Shown piece after piece: positions 55,618 to 64,000 of a DNA stretch of 64,000 nt. Both the position numbers and the translations under genes were made by a program. The notes under the pieces are model-generated. The model did not search any database and had not been told where the DNA came from. It saw only the letters and a program-made list of their open reading frames with translations. This stretch comes from Epiperipatus broadwayi (Eukaryota > Onychophora > Udeonychophora > Euonychophora > Peripatidae), in contig JAQFVV010000514.1 in NCBI GenBank assembly GCA_028023455.1, forward strand, positions 1 through 64,000, written 5' to 3'. Position 1 is the first letter of the stretch. Every line of letters begins with the position of its first letter.

Positions 55618-55735
55618 ATACTAACCTGTGTTCTATTATTAGCAGTTGAATGTAATTGGAAAATTGAAATAAAGTTTAATTTTTCTAAAAATTATTCAAT
55701 ACTTAATCAGATGATTGAAATAGTCTAATTACTCA
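55618..55735 (+). mobile_element. Family E element, right portion
   Basis: TACTAACCTGTGTTCTATTA, GCAGTTGAATGTAATTGGAA, AATAAAGTTTAATTTTTCT and the outer end GATTGAAATAGTC, complementary to the left arm at 52370-52460. Confidence 0.65.
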
Positions 55736-58365
55736 TATATATTGTAACCCTGTTCTATTGCACATTGTCTTTATTGAGTACTTTAGCTTATGAATTTATT
55801 CTATTCTAAAAAACAATAAAAATAATAAAGAAAGAAAGAAGATAATAGCATATATTGTGTAAACTATATTATGTAACTGTTATGCATTAATATTTTTACT
55901 TTATTTAGTTCATTATAAGTATACAATAGATAATATCTAATAAAATAGAAATTGCTACAAAGATGTATGCTTTAGGTTAAAAGTTACTATTTAATTTATA
56001 TATAATTTTAGAAAAAAGCTAGACAGTTAATTTTATATTTAAAGTTTAAAAATATTGACAGAGTTTATGACTATTAAAATACAATTATTTAATTGTCTTT
56101 ATAGTAATTAATAATCTGATTAAGTTGTTTTATTTGGTAAGTTTTAAAAAAAATATATCTCTAATTAAAGTTAATTGATTTGTTTAAATAATACTAAATT
56201 GTTTAAAGAAATATGTTAGTTATTAAGATAGATTTCATTTAGAAAAATGTAATTTCCTGTGTACATGTGTGTGTGAGAATAATCCATGTGCACATATGTA
56301 TTTTTGATTTCTTGATTTTAATTGCCAAGATATTTAATTTTTAGTCATTAAACATTTAAAAGTAAATATTTGATTAACTCAGAAATGAAAGGGTTAAAAA
56401 ATTTAAATAAAAAATTCTGATAAATTTAAAAAAGTAAAGATGATTTTTTTTAAAAAAAGATTGAAATAGTATTTTTTATCTATTTTATTTTATTAAATGT
56501 ATTAATTAACCTTTTAACTGCTGATTATTTTATTGGCCAAGTGAGGTAAAAGTTGAAACTTTTAATTGGTCAATTCACAAAGTCAAGTGGTAATTCACAA
56601 ACTCAAACATCAAAATATATTCATCTTTTAATATTATATTAACTTTAGTTTTGTTTGTAAAAAGTATATTAATAATTTGTCAGGTTATGAAAATGAACAA
56701 AAGTTTTTTCAAAAATAAATTATTATATAACTATATAAATTTTCGCTAGCGGAAAATGTAAAATGAAATCTTACTATCCAATCAAAACGTTTTGCTAATA
56801 ACATGATTTCTTTGCCAATTTTAGTTTCAGAAAAAGTAAATAATTTTTGTTAAAGTCTTAACTATTTTTCTAAAATAATTTTATTTTTAGCATATTTTAT
56901 CAAAATAATTTCTAATTTGTCAAAAAATATTTTTAAAATGGTCTAAAACATTCGTTTATCATTTTCAAAATAAAACAAAAAGAAATCGTAACTCTTTAGT
57001 TTTTGACAGCCATTTTGTTTGTTGTCAAAATTTAACAGCCAATCAGATTCAAGAAGGGGTGTTATTTTTCTTTTGTTAGACCCATAAGGCCATTTTTATT
57101 GATTTTTTACTTGTAAAATAATTCAAGAGAGGGCTGCATCTTATGGAACTTTTTTTAATCTTTAAAAAGAGCACAAAATCTTAATCGTAGTATGAAAAGT
57201 AACCAATTTAGAGTGATGTCAAGCCACTTCAGGTTTAAATGAATCAATCAGGAAAAGAGTTAATAAAATTCAGTTAACCTTTTCTTCAACTTTGGTTGTT
57301 AAGGTCACATGGATCGAAGAATGTAGAATAAAGTTACACAATTTTTATTAATTAGTTCTATAGCTTAATTGACTTTTTCTAAAATAGAGGTCATTATATT
57401 TATGGGCATGTGTTAATTGATGATATCTGTCAATAAAGATATAAAAGATGGGGATTGTCAGTGTACAGGGGCTTCTTTTGCTTCTTCTGACTGACCAAAG
57501 CTGTTGCTGATAGTTTCAGATGCACTGCAATCTTCTCATCTTTAAATAACAGTAATAATTTTCTTTAATTATTTTTTTTATTATCTAAGTGTTAATTTAC
57601 TAAAGTTTTATATTTTGTTGACATGAAATGAATTGCTAGACAACTTGTATAAAGTATTTTTGTTTTTTTTTAAACTATTAATGTCATGATTGGAAAGAAT
57701 AATCAATTTATAATGACTCAGTTTTGTCAATTATACTTTGAAAGAAATTATTTTTCTTATTTTCTTAATTTTAAAATAAAATCAGTGTTATTTCAAAAAT
57801 AAAATTATTGGAGGGAAAAATAATATTGTTCAAAACTCCTCATTCAATGACTTTTGTCAGTAGTGAGAAAGAGAAGAAAAGGAACAATCACCATTCATTC
57901 TAAAGCTATGAAAAAACTGCAGTATAATCACAAAATAACATTAGCTCTGTTTTGTTTTTTTGTTATAAAAGTATTTTGTGATTGGTATATCCATTTGAAC
58001 AGAAGTGTTTTTAGTCAAACTCACACAACACAGTAAAGAAATGTAGGAGACCAATATTTTTGAAGCATTTGGTACACCTAGTCAAGGTAATTTAAAACCA
58101 TATGCTTGAAGCTTATTATATTTAAATAATCATAAAAATCATGCATATATATATATATATATACTTTTTGGGGTGTACCATGTATTATTTTTATGAGCAG
58201 AGGAAGTATTCCATCCATTTAGCATAGCATACAAAGAATCATGTTTAAAGTTTCTTAATTTTTCAACAAGGTTTTCATCGACTCAAGCAGAAACTTCCTC
58301 CACTGAATTACTTTGCCAACAGTTCAATAAAATCAAATGTATCTTTATCAAGGCAATAACAAGAT
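55736..58365. other. AT-rich intronic spacer
   Basis: The longest stretch without a recognisable repeat family. It contains (AAAG)n near 55828-55842 and an (AT)n run at 58144-58163. Sequence near 57440-57560 is slightly less AT-rich. The 60-residue frame at 57854-58036 has no recognisable motif. No exon of the MPP gene could be found. Confidence 0.5.
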
Positions 58366-58480
58366 TAAAACAGGCAAAACTCTCCATACAGTAGTGCCAC
58401 TCAGTGCCATTTAGAGTGCCTGCTTTAATAACAGTTATGGGCAAGCGTGAGAAATGGTGATCATGTGATGTTTAGTGGTT
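58366..58480 (+). mobile_element. Family A element, short form
   Basis: TAAAACAGGCAAAACTCTCC, the stem TAGTGCCACTCAGTGCCA, then the tail AACAGTTATGGGCAAGCG ending GGTGATCATGTGATG. Flanks CAATAACAAGAT (58354-58365) and CAATAATAAAAT (58481-58492) match at 10 of 12. The right half of the terminal stem is deleted. Confidence 0.72.
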
Positions 58481-58609
58481 CAATAATAAAATTGTGACTG
58501 AAATAAAGTTTGTTCATTCATATGTATATTTGATAGTTGTCCAATCAGAATAGCAAGTGGATTAACGAAATTTCTGTATTTCTTTTCATTTTACAGTCAG
58601 CTGATTTAT

Positions 58610-59013
58610 GAAAAATGTTTTTAGAAGAAAGAGATAAAGTGATGGGCTTCTATAAGGCTGGAATATTCTGTATTCCAATCCATTTATTTAAATTCTTTGC
58701 TCCTATCAAAATTTCAAGTCTCTTTCATAGTTCTAAAATCATCTTTTTCCAAAGTAGCTTCAAAGACATGGGTGTGGTCATTTTCAAAGAAGTGTGATTA
58801 ACAATTGATATGATCAATTTTTAATTGAAAGCATTTTTGTGCCCCTAATTTTGGCACCAATGTTTCTATTCAATTGATTTTCACAGCTTCTTGGATACTG
58901 AGAACATGGAGTTTGATACACCCCTAGGGTGTTCTAAAAGTACTCAATCTTTTTGCATGTGGAAAAGTAGGGTTAAGAGTTAATATTGAAATTAGATAGT
59001 CATCCCTTTACTA

Positions 59014-59080
<67 letters not shown>

Positions 59081-59100
59081 GACGTCTTTAATACAAGTTG
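58610..59100 (-). pseudogene. Penelope-like element relic, GIY-YIG endonuclease region
   Basis: Minus-strand frames give TPCSQYPRS, then NRNIGAKIRG, and NLNKWIGIQN (by shifting frame), the order seen in the Penelope GIY-YIG domain: the cysteine block, the RxREH helix region and the C-terminal LNK block. It is inverted relative to the copy at 59240-60170, and the two share AATTCTTCAGCTGGTTATA. An (AATC)n microsatellite has expanded within it. Non-functional. Confidence 0.65.
59017..59081. repeat. (AATC)n microsatellite
   Basis: About 16 perfect units of the tetranucleotide, uninterrupted. It lies inside the minus-strand Penelope-like relic. Confidence 0.95.
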
Positions 59101-59239
59101 AACCAACTCTATAACCAGCTGAAGAATTCTCAACTTAGCCAGCTTTTTTCTTCTTGGCATCAATACTATATATTATATATCTTATATATAATATTTGTGT
59201 GTGTGTTTTTGGCTTGATTTTTAGATCAATATTTGCAGT

Positions 59240-60170
59240 CATTGACAGATAACATTCTATTTGCAATTAGAAATTCAACACATTTTAGTTCAATTATGAA
59301 AAACTTGAAGCTTGCTAAAAATGATTTATTGGCAAATTTTGATGTTATTTTTTGTTCCAGTATTTCTGTTGAAGAGAAGAGATATTATTTGTTATAACTC
59401 AATACACTAATTTACTTGATATTATTATTCCATTGGCAAAACATGGTCTTAAAAATACATGTACTATGGAAATTGAAAATACTGAAACAATTTATTTTCT
59501 GTTACAAAATCTGATGATTCTTTGCCGATATCTGTTTATAGACAATCCGTCTATACAAATAGATATGTCAAATTTAATTCTCATCATTATCCTTTTTATA
59601 TACTTTCTGTGATAAAAAATCTTTTGATGAGAGCGTATAGTTTGTCTGGTAAAGATTATAACAGCATTAATTGAAAATATTATATATAAAGCTTTATATA
59701 CTATTGATGCCAAGATGAGAAAATGTGACAAATGTGAAAATTCTTCAGCTGGTTATAGTGTTGGGGTCACTGATAAGTTTACGGATGGTTGTTTGATTTC
59801 AACCTCAAGACTACCTATCTATTAGCAAAAGAAAATTGAGTACTCCTAGAAATATCAAGATATCTATGAAATTCCATATTCATAGTACCCAAAAAGCTAC
59901 ATGGGTCAAACAAAGATGCATTGGTGTCAAGGTTAGGGAGCATAAAAATGTCTTCAATAAAAAGTTGATTACATTAACTTCCTTGACTTTGATAATACTA
60001 AAATACTAGCTACTTTGTAAAAATATGATTTAAGAATTCTGAGAAAATCTATTGAAATTTTAAAAAGACCAAACAGTTTAAATAAATGTCTTGAAATACA
60101 GTGTATTCCAATCTCATGGAACTCATCTTTTTAATTTTTTCTAAAATCGTTTTTAATAAAACAATTATCT
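59240..60170 (+). pseudogene. Penelope-like retroelement relic: reverse transcriptase plus GIY-YIG endonuclease
   Basis: Plus-strand frames give, in order: NDLLANFDVIFCSSISVEE (reverse transcriptase motif A, usually DLLVSFDVVSLFTNIP), LPISVYRQSVYTNRY followed by FNSHHYPF (the Penelope block LPTSVYRKPTHTDRY..FNSHHP), RKCDKCEN (the CxxC linker), IPYS then YPKSYMGQTK (the GIY-YIG strand, usually SYIGQT), and LDFDNTKIL followed by PNSLNKCLE (C-terminal block). The YVDD motif C is deleted between the first two blocks, and stops and frameshifts are frequent. Penelope-like elements are the retroelement group in which hammerhead ribozymes were found in the terminal repeats, which makes it a candidate partner for the hammerhead repeats here. 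Confidence 0.83.
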
Positions 60171-60326
60171 GTAAAACAAAAGCAAATCAGAAATTTTTGT
60201 TAATCCACCTCCTATTCTGACTAGACAATCATCAGATATTCATATGCATGAACAATCTTTAATTCTTGCACAATCTCATTATTTCTTGAGGAACAACAGT
60301 TTCCCATTACATACAACTTTAGCTAA

Positions 60327-60574
60327 TAAACATCACATGAACACCATTTCTTATGCTTGCTTATAACTGTTATTAAAACAGGCAAAACTCTGTGTACAGT
60401 GCTCTCAGATCCAAGGCTCCTCATTGATGAAGGCCACTAGCCAGAAACTAATCTGGGGATATTGGATGAGTAAGCACTAGATGGGGATTTTATGCACAAG
60501 CCTTCTGGCATCCATTGATTATTCTGGCTTGCACTGAATAACAATACTGTATGGAGAGTTTTGCGTGTTTTAAT
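60327..60574 (+). mobile_element. Family A element with hammerhead
   Basis: Left end AAACATCACATGAACACCAT (tail in reverse), AAAACAGGCAAAACTCTG, the hammerhead, AGATGGGGATTTTATGCAC, and right end GGAGAGTTTTGCGTG. Both sides carry AACTTTAG in similar surroundings (60313-60325 and 60575-60587), a probable aged duplication. Confidence 0.75.
60406..60468 (+). ncRNA. Hammerhead ribozyme with mutated C3 (family A)
   Basis: CAGATCCAAGGCTCCTCA, TTGATGA, stem II GGC/GCC, GAAA, ACTAAT, C (ATC), TGGGGATATTGGATG. Stem I pairs perfectly in two blocks: TGGGGA with TCCTCA, and TTGGAT with ATCCAA. Only C3 is non-consensus in the core. Confidence 0.75.
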
Positions 60575-60986
60575 ATAACTTTAGTATTGACAAAGATGAA
60601 TGTGATTTTGTTGAAGCGCACCTTATGTTTTGATGGATAAAGACTTTTTTGAAGACTTTAGAAACATTTGAACAAGATTCTTTGTATGCTGGATAAAACA
60701 ATTTGTCTATGCAGAAAACATGCACTATATGACCCAAAAAGTTTTTATTTTTATCCTATAACCATGAAAGTCTTTATTATGATATATATGTGACCATGGA
60801 AATCTTTTAACCATATGATATAATTATTTTCATCAACATTTCAGTTGCATCTATGGTCCTTTATAATTATTCCTTTTTAATTTAGTTTTTAACTATGCTT
60901 TTCTGTATTTTTTTCCCATCCAAATTGATATCCATATGTAGTTTAATAAATCAGAAATACACATACACATATTTCTATAATATATA
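60575..60986. other. Intronic spacer
   Basis: No supported feature. Confidence 0.5.
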
Positions 60987-61835
60987 TGAGGGCTATCAAA
61001 AATAACTGGAATCGTTCTCTGGTAGCCATGCCTGTTGTAGTCCATGCTTCTGTTTCTAGATACCTCTTTCAGGGATCCTTCTGCATCAGTCATAATCATG
61101 TGAAAATGTGATGCATCATAGGTAATTTTTTTTCGTAAAGGGTGTTCTTTAATATTCGTAGATTTTTGTAATGGCTGAAAAGTTGGAACATCATGTTTTC
61201 TGTTAGGGAAAATATCAAGGGAAAGACTTATAATGCTTGAAACAGTTTACAAGAAAATTGCTCTGAAACAATCATGAGTCTGCAAGTGGGTGAATGGAAG
61301 TGTCAAATTCACCATATGCCAGAAAGATGTAGTGAACGAAGTTCAATGCCAAGACAATGCTGATTTTTTTTGGATGCAAATGGCATCGGTCACTCGGAAT
61401 TTGTAACGATCAGTGAAATGGGGTAAAACATAAAGAGCCCATTTTGTGGTGAAGTGAGGAATGCAATCTTCACCAGGACAATTTTCTGTTACACAAGGCT
61501 TGAGTTGAAACAATTTTAAAATTAATTTAATATGATTCAGTTTATCCATTTGCCATATTTGCTTGATCTCATTCCATGCAACTTTTTTTTATTTTCTCGA
61601 ATGAAAAAAATCTCTTTTTTTGCAGCGTTAGACGTGGTAAGGAATAAAATGTCAGTGATGTTAAAAGGCATCTCTTTACAGGAGTTTCCAGACTACTTTG
61701 AAAAGTGATCAAACATGTTTAGATCAGTACATTGTGTCAAATGGACACTATTTTGAAAGGGATCCAATTAGTAACACCTAAAAGTAAATACACAATATTT
61801 TAAATAAAATTCCAGTTATTTTGGCATACCTCCAT
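60987..61835 (+). pseudogene. mariner-like transposon relic with decayed transposase
   Basis: Terminal inverted repeats GAGGGCTATCAAAAATAACT (left) and, read from the right end, GGAGGTATGCCAAAATAACT, flanked by TA. The plus-strand interior encodes decayed mariner transposase: MAEKLEHHV at about 61171, IGHSEFVTISE at about 61385, then IPCNFFLFSRMKK and FPDYFEKWSNMF near 61580-61705, matching the mariner pattern PYSPDLAPCDFFLFPKLK and EFQKCFEQWKRRW. About 850 bases remain of the usual 1.3 kb; the middle of the catalytic domain, with the D,D34D acids, is largely deleted. It has many stops. Confidence 0.82.
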
Positions 61836-62249
61836 GTATATATAGTACTATTTAATTCTCTAACAATTTTTGTAATTAAAATCTTGTACTTATTCTATGA
61901 ACCAATTATATATATATGTAGTACCCATTTCAAACGCATTTCATAATCATTTTCAATATTTTTTTTAATTTTTTTTTTACTTTGTTACTAGAGAAAGGAA
62001 ATAATTAAAGGGATTCTTTGAAGTGATCATAGTCTGTATTTGAAACATTTATGTAGTATTTGATGATACACATTTGTTTCCATTTGTAAGTAATTGATTT
62101 ACCGAATGGACAGATTTATATATAAAAAAAAATGTAATAGAATTGATTAGTAATGCATATATATAAAGACAAATAGATTAAATTGGTGGGTCATTAAAAA
62201 ATGTTTGGATTTTTACAATTTATTTTTAAATACAAGTATAATTAATATA
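61836..62249. other. AT-rich intronic spacer
   Basis: No supported feature apart from similarity of 61850-61915 to 52090-52190. Confidence 0.5.
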
Positions 62250-62430
62250 AGCCAATAAACATTACGTGATTACCATTTCCTATGCTTACTTATAACTGTT
62301 ATTAAAACAGGCAAAATTTCTTAAAATAGGCAAAACTCTCTCTATATATATATTGCCACTCAGTGCAAGCCAGAGTAATCAATGAAATTCCAGAAGACTT
62401 GTGCATAAAATCTCCATCTAGTGTCTACTT

Positions 62431-62492
62431 ATCCAATATCCCCAGACTAGTGTCTGGCTTGTGGCCTTCATCAGTGAGGGGACTTGGATCTG
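62431..62492 (-). ncRNA. Hammerhead ribozyme with mutated A14 (family A)
   Basis: Minus strand: CAGATCCAAGTCCCCTCA, CTGATGA, stem II GGC/GCC, GACA in place of GAAA, ACTAGT, GTC, TGGGGATATTGGAT. One core change. Confidence 0.75.
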
Positions 62493-62881
62493 AGAGCAAT
62501 GCACCTAGATCTTAGAATCTAATGCATTTCTCCAGCAGCCACCTTATATCTCTGTCTTGCACTGAGTGGCGCTACTGTATAATTTTGCCTGCTTTAATAA
62601 CAGTTATAAGCAAGCATAGGAAATAGTAATCATGTGATGTTTATTTGCTTAAAACCAATCCTGCCTAATAGGATAGTGGTGGCTATGGTTATTAAAGAAC
62701 CAAAGACACCAAAATGTATGGGTACTGAACTGAGTTCAGACCTATATGAGTATACAAGCTAATGAGCTTGGGTTGAAAATATAGTGTTTTCAATTTAAGA
62801 CTCATAGTTTGTAGTTAAGTAGAGATAAAAGGTGGCTGCTAGAGGGTTGCATTAGATCCTAAGATCTAGGTGCAGTGCTCT

Positions 62882-62944
62882 CAGATCCAAGGCTTCTCAC
62901 TGACAAAGGCCACAAGCCAGAAACTAGTCTGGGGATATTGGATG
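62882..62944 (+). ncRNA. Hammerhead ribozyme with mutated G8 (family A)
   Basis: CAGATCCAAGGCTTCTCA, CTGACAA (G8 to A), stem II GGC/GCC, GAAA, ACTAGT, GTC, TGGGGATATTGGATG. One core change; stem I intact in both blocks. Confidence 0.76.
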
Positions 62945-63074
62945 ATGCACTAGATGGGGATTTTATGTATAAGCCTTCTGGCATCAATTGATTACTCTGG
63001 CTTGCACTGAGTGGCAATATATATATATATAGAGTTTTGCCTGTTATAATTTATATACTTGGAGTTTAGATGTA

Positions 63075-63280
63075 ATTATCTTAATATAAACTGAGCACTG
63101 ATTATATATGTCTGTTGGAGATAATGATTTGGACCAACTGATGAGTTCTGATTCAACACGAAATACGTGTATTGGAGATCATTTATATTTTTCACGTGTG
63201 TGGTCATGCGCATCGGTTGTATGAGATAGAGTGGATAGCTGAAGGGAGATTGAAAGTCTGTGTTCGAATCCCCTTTAACT
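63075..63280 (+). mobile_element. Family D hammerhead element, copy 8
   Basis: TTATCTTAATATAAACTGAG, the hammerhead, GTGTGGTCATGCGCATCGG, and the end GTCTGTGTTCGAATCCCC. The end again contains a B-box-like GTTCGAATCCC. Confidence 0.7.
63118..63180 (+). ncRNA. Type I hammerhead ribozyme, intact core (family D)
   Basis: GATAATGATTTGGACCAA, CTGATGA, stem II GTTCTG/CAACAC (one mismatch), GAAA, stem III ATACGTGT, cleavage base A, TTGGAGATC. Core residues all present. Confidence 0.75.
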
Positions 63281-64000
63281 GATTTAGAACACTGTGCCAG
63301 CTTCAATAAACAGATTTTGTTTTAGAATTAAAGTTTCAGCGGATCATTTCATTTAGTTCTTGTAGAATATACAAAGTCTTTCACACTACTTTTAAGTTAT
63401 AGATTTATATAAAAATTGTGATAACAATTTATATTATTTTTAAAAAGCATAATAAATACTTAAACGTATTATAATTTTTTATTTTGTAAATCAAATGTTA
63501 TAAATTTTATATGGGAAAAGATTTGGGCAAATATTGAGTTATTTCTCACCGGAATGTTTTTTTTTTTTAAAAAATACGAACATTTTTTTTTAGTTACTGT
63601 AATAATAAAGTTAATTTTCCAAGTAACTCAAAGGTTGGGGACAAATGTAAATAACTTTTTGTTTTGTCTTTAGACTTAACGTTTAATTACTAAAGTAAAA
63701 GTAATTTTTTTCTTTTTATCTTTTTTCTTCTTCAGAGAATACAGTATACATTAATTTGTTTTAAGGATTACATTTCCTTTATTATATTAATTATTTTTAT
63801 TTTTGCAGAATCTTTGTATTTCCTTTAGCATTTTTTATTATCAAGATGAGTAAACTTTTTGTACGATACAATTATATTAATCATTTTTAATATATCTTAT
63901 GGGATTAACATTTTATTTAATCTATCAACTTCAAATGTCTTTTCCTTTTGTTAATCTAACTCCCACACACACCAAACATGAAGAATAGTTTATATTAAAC
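63281..64000. other. AT-rich intronic spacer
   Basis: No exon or repeat boundary supported to the end of the window. Confidence 0.5.

Larger units (their letters stand above)
62250..63044. mobile_element. Family A element, full-length inverted dimer with 13-bp target-site duplication
   Basis: Flanks TATAATTAATATA (62237-62249) and TATAATTTATATA (63045-63057) match at 12 of 13. The left unit is minus-oriented with a hammerhead at 62431-62492 and an internal tail TAATCATGTGATG near 62625-62638. The right unit is plus-oriented with a hammerhead at 62882-62944, ending in AGAGTTTTGCCTG. Both strands encode a ribozyme, and a full family A unit can be read from it: terminal stem, hammerhead, ATCTAGGTGCAGTGCTC, CTGAACTGAGTTCAG, tail. 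Confidence 0.83.

Noticed and set aside
59017-59081. CRISPR array or regulatory repeat for the (AATC)n tract
   Set aside because: It is a plain tetranucleotide microsatellite without spacers.
25666-64000. The next MPP exon, expected to start with AHERLE-like sequence
   Set aside because: No matching frame with acceptor and donor was found by eye; it probably lies beyond the window, though a short exon could be missed.

Overview
The window looks like intronic DNA of an AT-rich invertebrate animal, packed with repeats. The only host-gene sequence I can defend is one 122-base exon at 25544-25665 on the + strand. It has clean splice sites and encodes the N-terminal L27 region of a membrane palmitoylated protein of the MPP2/MPP6 (PALS2) type, a MAGUK scaffold. 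I found no second exon, so the flanking introns would be at least about 25 kb upstream and 38 kb downstream. The sequence does not fix the species. tRNA-derived SINEs, RTE-type LINEs, Penelope-like elements, hAT, mariner and pogo-like relics all point to a metazoan.

The main discovery is that many of the anonymous repeats carry hammerhead self-cleaving ribozymes. I can fold type I hammerheads by hand in at least five related repeat families, here called A, B, D, F and G. They have the core CTGANGA, a short stem II, GAAA, a short self-complementary stem III, a cleavage triplet (GTC, ATC, ATA or ATT), and a stem I that pairs across the whole motif. Family C is a degraded relative. Families E, H and I hold a hammerhead-like hairpin, usually with one extra base after the CTGANGA box. 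Several loci are tandem multimers with one ribozyme per unit of about 385-420 bases: B at 9801-10850, F at 8610-9287 and G at 20316-20809. This is the architecture of retrozymes, the small non-autonomous retroelements that spread through circular RNA. Other loci are inverted, with hammerheads on both strands (23.5-24.3 kb, 33.0-33.6 kb, 62.3-63.0 kb, and part of 36.8-37.5 kb). Family A copies are flanked by 12-14 base target-site duplications without a poly-A tail.

Layout. 0-8.6 kb: a family D copy, SINEs, an RTE LINE end and a pogo-like element. 8.6-12.1 kb: the F dimer, the B multimer and the family H element. 13.8-18.3 kb: SINE, family D, a palindrome, then a probable solo LTR inside a family A copy. 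18.6-24.3 kb: LINE end, a hAT element holding a family D palindrome, family G, a Penelope relic, A copies and the inverted B pair. 25.5 kb: the MPP exon. 25.9-34 kb: RTE relics (one holding family A), E, D, I, a tandem SINE, a second LINE type, a hAT relic with a transposase N-terminus, and family C. 34.5-44 kb: D, E, B and the best RTE open frame. 45.8-51 kb: SINEs, a perfect 3 x 77-base tandem repeat, A, and a tandem tRNA-like array. 52.4-55.7 kb: a family E copy apparently split by a 3-kb insertion. 58.3-63.3 kb: A copies, two Penelope-like relics with reverse transcriptase and GIY-YIG endonuclease sequence, a mariner relic and a last D copy.

How they may work together (inference): Penelope-like or LINE enzymes supply reverse transcriptase. 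The hammerhead elements are transcribed, cut themselves into unit-length RNAs and are circularised and reinserted, while tRNA-derived SINEs use LINE machinery. Every protein-coding mobile element seen here is broken, so this window holds passengers and relics rather than an autonomous driver.
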